NCBI GenBank assembly: GCA_046723735.1
Contig: JBKOVB010000091.1
Location: forward strand, 1-7,600
Direction of reading: 5' to 3'
DNA length: 7,600 bases
From: RYN-111 sp046723735
GTDB taxonomy: Bacteria; Actinomycetota; Actinomycetes; Mycobacteriales; SCTD01
Under the pieces are notes generated by a model. That model was not told the DNA's origin, made no database searches, and saw only the letters and a program-made list of their open reading frames with translations. Positions 1-5,391 of the stretch are shown here, in pieces. The translations under genes were made by a program, and so were the position numbers. Numbering within the stretch: position 1 is the first letter of the stretch; each line of letters opens with the position of its first letter.

Positions 1-31
1 GGCCAGGGCTGGGATCGGACGGAACGGCATG

Positions 32-64
32 GGGCGGGGCGAGTCGGGTGGACTCGCCCCGCCC
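32..64 (-). terminator. GC-rich hairpin terminator after the acidic repeat protein gene
   Basis: A perfect 14-bp inverted repeat (arms 32-45 and 51-64, loop GGGTG) begins 27 nt past the stop codon of the minus-strand gene that ends at 92. It is the strongest short hairpin in this part of the window. No U-tract follows it on the minus strand, which is common for hairpin terminators in high-GC actinobacteria. Its placement just after a gene end argues for transcription termination. Being symmetric, it could also stop transcription arriving from the left on the plus strand. Confidence 0.7.
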
Positions 65-91
65 AGAGGGTGCCAGGGGAAGGGGCTCGCG

Positions 92-787
92 TCAGCGAAG
101 ACGCACGTGCAGGCTGGCGTCGACCGAGACGCCGTCGTTGCTGGGAGCCGGGCTCGCGTCGTCCGACGCGCCGCTGTCGGACCCGTCGCCCGCGCTGCCG
201 TCGTTGCTGCCGTCGTTGGCAGTGCCGTCGTCAGCCGTGCCGTCGTCCGCGGTGCTGTCGTCTGCCGTGCCGTCGTCCGCGGTGCTGCTGTCCGCCGGGT
301 CGTCAGCGGTGCTGTCGTCGCTGCTGTCCGCCGGGTCGTCAGCGGTGCTGTCATCGCTGCTGTCCGCCGTCGTGCTGTCGTCGGCAGTGCTGCCCTCGTC
401 TGCGTTGTCAGCCGGCTCGCCCTGCCCGTCGCAGGACGGCGACGCGTCGCCCTGCTGCGCGTCGGTGCCGTCCTCGGCCGTCCCGCAGTCCGACGTCGCG
501 CTGTCGTCCGGCGTCTGGTCGGAACCGGCCGGGTCGGTCGCCTGCGGATCCGCCGGCGTCGGGTCGGCGGGCTGGGGGTCGGTCGGGTCCTCGCTCGGCG
601 CGGGGGACGGGGCGGTGTGCGCGACACCCACGTTGACCGTCGCGTCCGCCGAGGTCTGCCCGCTGGCGGGCAGCGCCACGGCGGCACCGGCGCCGACGGT
701 CGCGACCGTGGCACCCATCGCGATGGCGATCTTGGCGCTGGCACCGGCAGCCGCGAGCTTGCTTGTGATCAGGCTGGAGAGGTTCAT
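92..787 (-). CDS. Secreted Asp/Ser/Thr/Ala-rich low-complexity repeat protein
   Basis: This is a 231-residue protein of unknown function that I do not recognise as a named family. I start it at the ATG at 787 because AGAAGG lies 9 nt upstream (797-802); the in-frame ATG at 811 has no such site. The N-terminus (MNLSSLITSKLAAAGASAKIAIAMG) runs into an alanine/valine-rich hydrophobic stretch ending near ALPASG, consistent with a Sec signal peptide or membrane anchor. A short segment SADATVNVGVA follows, then a Pro/Asp/Thr-rich linker and about 100 residues of tandem acidic repeats built from STADD, GTADD and DSSDD. The protein ends in a non-repetitive, basic, beta-prone tail (VSVDASLHVRLR). Two cysteines flank a GDASPS segment in mid-protein and could pair. 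It lies downstream of lexA on the same strand, 107 nt away, so cotranscription or its own promoter are both possible. Cell-wall or divalent-cation association is a guess from composition only. Confidence 0.75.
   Translation of the reverse strand: MNLSSLITSKLAAAGASAKIAIAMGATVATVGAGAAVALPASGQTSADATVNVGVAHTAPSPAPSEDPTDPQPADPTPADPQATDPAGSDQTPDDSATSDCGTAEDGTDAQQGDASPSCDGQGEPADNADEGSTADDSTTADSSDDSTADDPADSSDDSTADDPADSSTADDGTADDSTADDGTADDGTANDGSNDGSAGDGSDSGASDDASPAPSNDGVSVDASLHVRLR
234..287. repeat. 30-bp-period tandem repeat inside the acidic protein gene
   Basis: Bases 234-257 recur exactly at 264-287, a 30-bp period that encodes a ten-residue acidic unit (STADDGTADD). The repeat keeps frame, so copy-number change would lengthen or shorten the acidic domain without breaking the gene. 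Confidence 0.8.
285..368. repeat. 36-bp tandem repeat inside the acidic protein gene
   Basis: Two 36-bp units (285-320 and 321-356) differ at a single base (G/A, in the last codon of each unit), and a truncated third copy follows at 357-368. On the minus strand each unit encodes twelve residues of the type ADSSDDSTADDP. Near identity at DNA level, including synonymous positions, points to recent duplication by slippage or unequal recombination rather than selection on the protein alone. Confidence 0.85.
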
Positions 788-796
788 GGTGACGTT

Positions 797-802
797 CCTT
801 CT
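797..802 (-). promoter_or_regulatory. Ribosome binding site of the acidic protein gene
   Basis: AGAAGG on the minus strand, 9 nt before the ATG at 787. It decides in favour of that start over the upstream in-frame ATG at 811. Confidence 0.6.
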
Positions 803-894
803 GGGCGACATGCCGTTCCGGGTGACGGCTCGCCAGCGTCATCGCGGACCGTGAACGCCCAGTTACTGATTGTCACCCGAACGTGTGACGGCAC

Positions 895-1632
895 TCACAC
901 CTTGCGCAGCACCGTCACGACGCGACCCAGGACCTGCGCCTCGTCGCCGGGGATCGGCTCGTACGCCGGGTTGTGCGGCATCAGCCACACGTGCCCGTCG
1001 CGGCGCTTGTAGGTCTTGACCGTGGCCTCTCCGTCGATCATGGCGGCCACGATGTCGCCGCTGTCCGCGGTCGGCTGCTGGCGCACCACGACCCAGTCGC
1101 CGTCCGCGATCGCGGCGTCGACCATCGAGTCGCCGACCACCTTGAGGAGGAACAGCGTGCCCTCCCCGACCAGCTCGCGGGGGAGCGGGAAGACGTCCTC
1201 CACCGCCTGCTCGGCGAGGATGGGGCCACCCGCCGCGATCCGGCCGAGCACCGGCACGAACGCCGGCTGCGGGAAGGCGCTGTGCTCCTGGCCGTCCTCG
1301 AGGCCGCTGCCCGGGATCTCGCTGGGGAGCCGGACGTCGACGGCACGCGGCTTGGTCGCGTCGCGGCGCAGGAAGCCCTTCTTCTGCAGCGTGATCAGCT
1401 GGTAGGACACGCTGCTCGTGCTGGCGAGCCCGACTGCGTCGCCGATCTCGCGGATGGTGGGCGGGAAGCCGCGGCGCTCGACCGACTCCCGAATGAACTC
1501 GAGCACCTTGCGCTGGCGCGGCGTCAGGCCCTCGTCGTCGGCGGGGCCGTCGGGGAGGTTCTGCACGAGCGTCGTCTTGGGTGGCACGCCCGCCTTGCGC
1601 CCTGGGCGCCGGGGACCGGTCTCGTCTGCCAC
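895..1632 (-). CDS. lexA: LexA SOS-response repressor (autoproteolytic, S24 family)
   Basis: This 245-residue protein represses SOS genes and is inactivated when RecA-ssDNA filaments stimulate its self-cleavage. The GTG start at 1632 is preceded by GGGAGGAG at a 6-nt spacing. Residues 1-35 form a basic, disordered N-terminal extension common in actinobacterial LexA. Residues 36-100 are the winged-helix DNA-binding domain (LTPRQRKVLEFI, PPTIREIGDAVGLAS, SVSYQLITLQKKGFL). The cleavage site is Ala134-Gly135 within GRIAAGGP. The peptidase dyad is Ser169 (VVGDSM) and Lys206 (TVKTYKR). The C-terminus (LMPHNPAYEPIPG, VVTVLRKV) closely follows the mycobacterial LexA pattern as I recall it. Length and all key residues are intact. 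It is divergent from the LysM gene, and a SOS box 92 nt before its start implies autorepression. The identification is secure. Confidence 0.98.
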   Translation of the reverse strand: MADETGPRRPGRKAGVPPKTTLVQNLPDGPADDEGLTPRQRKVLEFIRESVERRGFPPTIREIGDAVGLASTSSVSYQLITLQKKGFLRRDATKPRAVDVRLPSEIPGSGLEDGQEHSAFPQPAFVPVLGRIAAGGPILAEQAVEDVFPLPRELVGEGTLFLLKVVGDSMVDAAIADGDWVVVRQQPTADSGDIVAAMIDGEATVKTYKRRDGHVWLMPHNPAYEPIPGDEAQVLGRVVTVLRKV

Positions 1633-1638
1633 GTGCTG

Positions 1639-1646
1639 CTCCTCCC
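1639..1646 (-). promoter_or_regulatory. Ribosome binding site of lexA
   Basis: GGGAGGAG on the minus strand, 6 nt before the GTG at 1632. It fixes the lexA start; the reading frame stays open far upstream (to 2142), so without this site the start would be ambiguous. Confidence 0.85.
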
Positions 1647-1724
1647 GCGTCGGCCGAAGCGGTCCGGCGAGGGGCCAGCCGCTTCTGTGATCGACCCGGA
1701 ACGTAACCCAGGTGGCGGTGGCGA

Positions 1725-1740
1725 TCAAACGTCTGTTCGA
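1725..1740. promoter_or_regulatory. SOS box on the lexA side (LexA autoregulation)
   Basis: TCAAACGTCTGTTCGA matches the actinobacterial/Gram-positive LexA operator TCGAAC-N4-GTTCGA at 11 of the 12 specified positions (A for G at the third base). It lies 92 nt upstream of the lexA start. A weak minus-strand -10-like CAAAAT (1751-1756) just upstream would place the box over the start of the lexA transcript. One mismatch suggests a somewhat weaker site than the box near the LysM gene, which suits an autoregulated repressor that must keep some basal expression. Confidence 0.8.
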
Positions 1741-1767
1741 CGTGTCGTGGATTTTGTCGGTGGCTCC

Positions 1768-1776
1768 TGTTAGAAA
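1768..1776 (+). promoter_or_regulatory. Candidate extended -10 promoter element of the LysM gene
   Basis: TGTTAGAAA resembles an extended -10 (TGn plus TAGAAA) in an AT-richer patch between the divergent genes. It would start transcription near 1783, so the perfect SOS box at 1793-1808 would cover roughly the first 10 to 26 transcribed bases. The -35 region is poor, and the last base of the hexamer is A instead of the usual T, so this is only a candidate. Confidence 0.3.
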
Positions 1777-1792
1777 GTGCACAGATGTTCGA

Positions 1793-1808
1793 TCGAACCT
1801 CCGTTCGA
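1793..1808. promoter_or_regulatory. Perfect SOS box upstream of the LysM gene
   Basis: TCGAACCTCCGTTCGA is an exact TCGAAC-N4-GTTCGA palindrome, 17 nt before the LysM start codon and just ahead of its ribosome binding site. A further GTTCGA half-site directly abuts it on the left (1787-1792), forming a second 12-bp palindrome, GTTCGATCGAAC (1787-1798). Bound LexA should block the LysM gene tightly until DNA damage. Confidence 0.95.
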
Positions 1809-1813
1809 GAGCC

Positions 1814-1818
1814 AGGAG
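1814..1818 (+). promoter_or_regulatory. Ribosome binding site of the LysM gene
   Basis: AGGAG with a 7-nt spacing to the ATG at 1826. It supports that start over upstream in-frame starts that would run back through the SOS boxes. Confidence 0.75.
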
Positions 1819-1825
1819 CCCCACG

Positions 1826-2197
1826 ATGAGCTGGACCGCAGCCCCGCAGCCCGCCCGCCGTCCCGTCGCACGTACGACGGCAGCTGCCGCCCACGCCACC
1901 CCCGGCGCGGTCCGGCTCACGCGGCGGGGCCGCGTGGTGGTGCTGCTCTCGCTCGTGGGCCTGCTGCTCGCCGCCTTCTCCCTGGGCCGCGTCGGCAGCC
2001 AGGCGGCGCCGCGCGGCGCCCACGCCAGCAGGCCGCTGGCCCAGACGACCGTGCACCCGGGCGAGACCCTGTGGGCGGTGGCCAAGCGGGTCGCTCCCGG
2101 CCAGGATCCGCGCAACACGATCCTGCGGCTGCAGGAGGTCAACCACCTCGAGGGCGCGGACGTGCGCGCCGGCCAGCTCCTGCTGCTGCCCCGCTGA
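1826..2197 (+). CDS. SOS-induced membrane-anchored LysM protein, probable cell-division inhibitor (DivS/ChiZ/YneA-type)
   Basis: This 123-residue protein has a short cytoplasmic Arg/Ala-rich N-terminus (1-36), one transmembrane segment (about 37-54, VVVLLSLVGLLLAAFSLG), a short spacer and a C-terminal LysM domain (about 74-123: TTVHPGETLWAVAKRV, then TILRLQEVNHL, then VRAGQLLLLPR). LysM binds peptidoglycan, so the protein should sit in the membrane with LysM outside. A LysM protein divergent from lexA under a SOS box is the known arrangement for Mycobacterium tuberculosis Rv2719c (ChiZ), Corynebacterium glutamicum DivS and Bacillus YneA, which halt septation or act on the cell wall after DNA damage. 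Sequence similarity among these is low, so the role is inferred from architecture, size, position and operator. I see no hydrolase domain, which favours an inhibitor over an enzyme. The start is set by AGGAG 7 nt upstream. Confidence 0.92.
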   Translation: MSWTAAPQPARRPVARTTAAAAHATPGAVRLTRRGRVVVLLSLVGLLLAAFSLGRVGSQAAPRGAHASRPLAQTTVHPGETLWAVAKRVAPGQDPRNTILRLQEVNHLEGADVRAGQLLLLPR

Positions 2198-2212
2198 CCC
2201 AGCAGGGCTGGG
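2198..2212. terminator. Short bidirectional hairpin between convergent genes
   Basis: CCCAGC-AGG-GCTGGG is a perfect 6-bp stem with a 3-nt loop. It begins directly after the LysM stop codon and lies 5 bp from the last base of the peroxidase gene on the other strand. It has no U-tract on either side. Its position in a 20-bp convergent gap makes a shared terminator plausible, though a stem this short in GC-rich DNA can arise by chance. Confidence 0.4.
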
Positions 2213-2217
2213 GAGGA

Positions 2218-2712
2218 CTAGCCGCGGAGCAGCGCCTCGACCGCGGCGACCAGCTGCGGGTCGTCGGGCTCCCACTGGGGCCGGAAGCGCCGGACCACCT
2301 CGCCACGCGGCGAGACGAGCCACTTCTCGAAGTTCCACCGCACGTCGCCGGCCTCGCCCGCGTCGTCGGCCGCCTCGGTGAGCAGCGCGAACAGGGGGTG
2401 CCGGTCCGGCCCGTTGACGTCGCACTTGGCGAACAGGGGGAAGCTCACGCCGTACGTCGTGGAGCAGAAGGTCGCGATCTCCTCCGCGGTCCCCGGTTCC
2501 TGGCCGAGGAACTGGTTGCAGGGGAAGCCGACGACGGTGAAGCCGCGGTCGCCGTACGTCCGCTGGAGCTGCTCGAGGCCGCCGTACTGCGGGGTGAGCC
2601 CGCACCGGGACGCGACGTTGACCACCAGCAGGGCGGTGTCACGGGGAAGGGTCGCCGGCTCGCCGGTGAGGGTCTGCAGGGGCACGTCGTAGACGGACGT
2701 GGTCGCGGTCAC
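2218..2712 (-). CDS. Glutathione peroxidase family protein (likely thioredoxin-dependent)
   Basis: This 164-residue protein has full family length and a thioredoxin fold, and should reduce hydrogen peroxide and lipid or organic hydroperoxides in the cytoplasm. The GTG start at 2712 is chosen because GGAGGG lies 3 nt upstream and the family N-terminus (VYDVPLQTLTGEPATL) begins just after it. The peroxidatic cysteine is Cys37 in NVASRCGLTPQY, with Cys in place of selenocysteine. The FPCNQFLGQEP signature spans residues 63-73 and holds catalytic Gln71; Trp126-Asn127 in WNFEKW complete the catalytic tetrad. Cys83 (TFCSTTYGVSFPLF) is at the place of the resolving cysteine of two-cysteine, thioredoxin-using members. 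Actinobacteria often lack glutathione, so thioredoxin is the likelier reductant (inference). The gene converges on the LysM gene 20 bp away and shows no SOS box. Its upstream region contains a large hairpin (2746-2791). Confidence 0.95.
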   Translation of the reverse strand: MTATTSVYDVPLQTLTGEPATLPRDTALLVVNVASRCGLTPQYGGLEQLQRTYGDRGFTVVGFPCNQFLGQEPGTAEEIATFCSTTYGVSFPLFAKCDVNGPDRHPLFALLTEAADDAGEAGDVRWNFEKWLVSPRGEVVRRFRPQWEPDDPQLVAAVEALLRG

Positions 2713-2745
2713 GGGCCCTCCAGAGCGTCCGCTGGGCCCTGCCTG

Positions 2746-2791
2746 CCCCGGCGTCGGCCGCCTAGGGGGTGAGGCATGGCCGACGCCGGGG
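2746..2791. repeat. Large perfect-arm hairpin in the peroxidase upstream region
   Basis: Arms CCCCGGCGTCGGCC (2746-2759) and GGCCGACGCCGGGG (2778-2791) are a perfect 14-bp inverted repeat. Inside the 18-nt loop, GCCT (2760-2763) and AGGC (2772-2775) can extend the stem after a small bulge. It starts 33 bp upstream of the peroxidase GTG. It could form in that gene's 5' leader, be a protein-binding operator, or stop antisense transcription; sequence alone does not decide. Confidence 0.6.
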
Positions 2792-2820
2792 AGGTCCGGG
2801 GCCCACGAGGGGGCGGGGGC

Positions 2821-2862
2821 GTCGACCCGGGCAATGCTGGGCAAGGGGGGCTCCCGGGCGAC
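2821..2862. repeat. Second inverted repeat in the same intergenic region
   Basis: GTCGACCCGGG (2821-2831) pairs with CCCGGGCGAC (2853-2862) apart from one bulged A, around a 21-nt loop. It is weaker than the hairpin at 2746-2791. Together they make the gap unusually structured. Confidence 0.4.
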
Positions 2863-2981
2863 CCCCGGAAACGTAGGGCGTCCAAAGGCATCTGGTCAAT
2901 CAGCGTTCCCGATGTGCAGGAGTGCTGCTGGTCACGTCGAACCCATTGGTCGCCCCATGCAACTCATGCCCCCCTCGTCCC

Positions 2982-2986
2982 AGGAG
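2982..2986 (+). promoter_or_regulatory. Ribosome binding site of the acylase gene
   Basis: AGGAG, 5 nt before the GTG at 2992. It places the start immediately before a good signal peptide and rules out the longer in-frame extension to 2776, whose translation is Gly/Arg-rich and unlike the family. Confidence 0.75.
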
Positions 2987-2991
2987 TGACC

Positions 2992-5391
2992 GTGCGCCGT
3001 CGCCGCTTCGCCCTGCTCGCCGCCACCGCCGTGGTTGCCACGCTCGTCCCCACGGCGTGGGCGGCCAAGCCGGCGACCCCCCGGTACGACGCGACCATCC
3101 GCTACACCGAATACGGCATCCCGCACATCCAGGCCAAGGACTGGGGCTCGCTCGGCTACGGGTACGGGTACGCCCTCGCGGGCGACGCCATCTGCGTGCT
3201 GGCCGACACCTACACCACCGTGCGCGGGGAGCGCAGCAAGTTCTTCGGCGCGAGCAACGGCTACGTCTTCCGCGGCAACGGCGCGAGCGTCAACAACCTC
3301 AACAGCGACTTCTTCTTCGGGCAGATCAAGGCCGAGCACCGGGTCGAGAAGCTGGTGGCCATGAAGGGCCCGAACGCCGTCAAGCCGGAGATCGTGCAGG
3401 GCGTCAAGGGCTATGTCGCCGGCTACAACCGCTGGCTGGCCGAGCACCGCCGCGACATCACCGACCCGGCGTGCAAGGGCAAGCCCTGGGTCACCCCGAT
3501 CACCGAGCTGGACGCGTTCCGGCGCTTCTACCAGCTCGCGCTGCTCGCGAGCTCCGGTGTGGCGATCGACGGCATCGGCGGCGCCCAGCCGCCCGGCCCG
3601 GACAGCCTGCCGGTGCCGGCCGTGACCCCGAAGGCCACCGCGCAGGCGCTGCAGCAGGAGTGGAAGGGCCTCGCGATCGGCTCCAACGCGGTCGCGCTCG
3701 GGCGCGCCGCCACCACCACCGGCCGCGGCCTGCTGCTCGGCAACCCGCACTTCCCGTGGCTCGGCTCCGAGCGGTTCTTCCAGGCGCACCTGACCATCCC
3801 CGGCCAGGTCGATGTCGCGGGCGGGTCGCTGATGGGCGTCCCGCTGATCAACATCGGGCACACCGCGCACATGGCCTGGTCGCACACGGTGTCGACGGCG
3901 TACCGGTTCACGCCGTTCCAGGAGACGCTCGTCCCCGGCGACCCGACCAGCTACCTGTACGACGGGCAGCCGACCAAGATGACCTCCCGCACCCTCACGG
4001 TGGACCTCGGCGGCGGTCAGAAGGCGACCCGCACGCTGTGGTCGACCCGGCACGGGTCGGTGTTCACGAGCCTGCTCGGGATCCCGTTCCCGTGGACGCC
4101 GGCTGCGGCCTTCGTGATGGGCGACGCCAACGCGCCGAACTTCCGCTACCTCAACCACTTCTTCGAGGTGAACGAGGCGCAGAGCGCTCGCGAGGTGCTC
4201 GGCGTGCTCAAGCGCAACCAGGGCATCCCGTGGGTCAACACCCTCGCTGCCGACGACAACGGTGACGCGCTCTACGCCGACGTCTCGGTGACCCCGCACG
4301 TCACCAACGCGCAGGTGCAGACCTGCGCGACCGCGCTCGGCCAGGCGACGTTCGCGCTGCTGCGGCTGCCCGTGCTCGACGGCTCCCGGTCGGCCTGCGA
4401 GTGGGAGAGCGACCCCGACTCGGTGCAGAAGGGCACCTTCGGGTACGCGGAGATGCCCAAGCTGGTCCGCTCCGACTACGTCACCAACTCCAACGACAGC
4501 TACTGGCTGTCCAACCCGAACCAGCCGCTGACCGGCTACCCGACGATCATCGGCGACGAGAACGCCGAGCGGACCACCCGCACCCGCTCGGGGCTGGTCA
4601 TGGTGGCCGAGGTGCTGGCGCACGGGAAGTTCACCCGGCAGAAGCTGCAGGACCTGCTGTTCTCCGACCGGCAGCACGCCTGGGAGCTCACCAAGCCCGA
4701 CGTGCTGCAGATGTGCTCGCTGTTCCCCGGCGGCTACGCGCCCTCCGACAGTGGCCCGGTCGACGTGAGCAAGGCCTGCGCGGTGCTCGCCACGTGGAAC
4801 GGCCGCAACAGCCTCGACGCCCGCGGCGCCCTGGTGTTCCAGCGTTTCTGGGAGCGCGCGATCTCGGTGCCGGTGGGCGTGCAGTCCGGCGTGCAGAACA
4901 CTCCGGTGTGGAAGACGCCGTACAGCAACGCCGACCCGGTCAACACCCCGCGCGGGCTGAACATCGCGAACCCGCTGGTGCTGCGCGCGTTCGGCAACGC
5001 GGTGGCCGACCTCGACGGCGCCGGCATCCCGGTCGACGCCAGGCTCGGTGACTTCCAGAAGGACCTGCGCCCCGACGGCACCGCCATCCCGCTGCACGGC
5101 GGGCCCGGCCCGGACGGGCTGTTCAACGCGCTGAAGGTCGTGTGGGACGCCAAGAAGGGGTACGTCGGGCCGCTGGCCCACGGGTCGTCGTACATCCAGG
5201 TCGTGTCGTTCACCGGCAGCGGGTGCCCGGACGCGCGCACGATCCTGACCTACTCGCAGTCGCCCGACCCGACCTCGCCGCACTACGCGGACCAGAGCCG
5301 GCTGTTCTCGAAGGGCCAGTGGGTGACCGACCACTTCTGCGCCGCGGACGTGGCCCGCGCGACCCGCTCCACCCTGCGGCTGCGGAGCTAG
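2992..5391 (+). CDS. Secreted Ntn-hydrolase acylase, aculeacin A acylase/AhlM/PvdQ group (penicillin amidase family)
   Basis: This 799-residue precursor of a two-subunit amidohydrolase probably cleaves long-chain fatty acyl amides such as N-acyl-homoserine lactones or cyclic lipopeptides. Residues 1-24 are a signal peptide (RRRRF, hydrophobic core, TAWA before the cut). The RRxF pattern also allows Tat export, as in some penicillin acylases. The alpha part contains the family block GYGYALAGDAICVLADTYTTVRGERSKFF (about 55-84). The autocatalytic cut falls before Ser231 in IGSNAVALG, leaving Ser231 as N-terminal nucleophile of the beta chain. Counting from it, beta-His23 is His253 (NPHFPW), beta-Val70 is Val300 (SHTV), beta-Asn269 is Asn499 (TNSNDSYW) and beta-Arg297 is Arg527 (NAER), the spacing known for PvdQ. 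The C-terminal SPHYADQ...LFS block (about 763-775) is also family-typical. Length matches Actinoplanes aculeacin acylase and Streptomyces AhlM. It seems to be a single-gene unit, ending at CTAG shared with the next gene. Natural substrate unknown. Confidence 0.95.
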   Translation: MRRRRFALLAATAVVATLVPTAWAAKPATPRYDATIRYTEYGIPHIQAKDWGSLGYGYGYALAGDAICVLADTYTTVRGERSKFFGASNGYVFRGNGASVNNLNSDFFFGQIKAEHRVEKLVAMKGPNAVKPEIVQGVKGYVAGYNRWLAEHRRDITDPACKGKPWVTPITELDAFRRFYQLALLASSGVAIDGIGGAQPPGPDSLPVPAVTPKATAQALQQEWKGLAIGSNAVALGRAATTTGRGLLLGNPHFPWLGSERFFQAHLTIPGQVDVAGGSLMGVPLINIGHTAHMAWSHTVSTAYRFTPFQETLVPGDPTSYLYDGQPTKMTSRTLTVDLGGGQKATRTLWSTRHGSVFTSLLGIPFPWTPAAAFVMGDANAPNFRYLNHFFEVNEAQSAREVLGVLKRNQGIPWVNTLAADDNGDALYADVSVTPHVTNAQVQTCATALGQATFALLRLPVLDGSRSACEWESDPDSVQKGTFGYAEMPKLVRSDYVTNSNDSYWLSNPNQPLTGYPTIIGDENAERTTRTRSGLVMVAEVLAHGKFTRQKLQDLLFSDRQHAWELTKPDVLQMCSLFPGGYAPSDSGPVDVSKACAVLATWNGRNSLDARGALVFQRFWERAISVPVGVQSGVQNTPVWKTPYSNADPVNTPRGLNIANPLVLRAFGNAVADLDGAGIPVDARLGDFQKDLRPDGTAIPLHGGPGPDGLFNALKVVWDAKKGYVGPLAHGSSYIQVVSFTGSGCPDARTILTYSQSPDPTSPHYADQSRLFSKGQWVTDHFCAADVARATRSTLRLRS

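Larger units (their letters stand above)
2713..2991. other. Divergent intergenic region with hairpins; no gene seen
   Basis: This 279-bp gap separates the divergent peroxidase and acylase genes. The left half (2713-2865) is extremely G-rich on the plus strand and holds two inverted repeats (2746-2791 and 2821-2862). The right part (about 2866-2960) is less GC-rich and probably contains the acylase promoter, although I cannot pick out convincing -35/-10 hexamers. Short open frames across it have Gly/Arg/Pro-rich, non-coding-looking translations. I could not match the region to a riboswitch class. Confidence 0.5.

Noticed and set aside
1..30. Possible minus-strand gene start (ATG at 30, MPFRPIPALA)
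   Set aside because: Only ten codons are visible, there is no ribosome binding site, and it begins at the base of a terminator hairpin; too little to support.
285..368. CRISPR-like array
   Set aside because: The 36-bp units are directly adjacent with no spacers and encode an in-frame peptide repeat, so this is a coding tandem repeat.
20..820. Inverted copies of ATGCCGTTCCG (minus strand at 20-30, plus strand at 810-820) flanking the acidic protein gene, as possible mobile-element ends
   Set aside because: Only 11 bp, with no target duplication and no transposase. One copy overlaps the leader of the gene. Probably chance in GC-rich DNA.
48..854. 268-codon plus-strand Ser/Ala/Val repeat frame opposite the acidic protein
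   Set aside because: The minus-strand frame has a ribosome binding site, a signal peptide and a terminator. The plus-strand frame only mirrors the same DNA repeats and has no start signal.
863..2605. 580-codon minus-strand open frame over lexA, LysM and peroxidase genes
   Set aside because: It is out of frame with three recognised genes, has an Arg/Pro/Ala-rich translation, and crosses the SOS control region.
2866..2925. TPP-riboswitch-like words (GTAGGG, ATCTGG, CAGCG) upstream of the acylase
   Set aside because: The words are in the wrong order, the CTGAGA element is absent, and an acylase is not a thiamine gene.
2936..2952. Third SOS box (TCGAAC with following bases) before the acylase
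   Set aside because: Only one half-site is present; the second half does not match GTTCGA.
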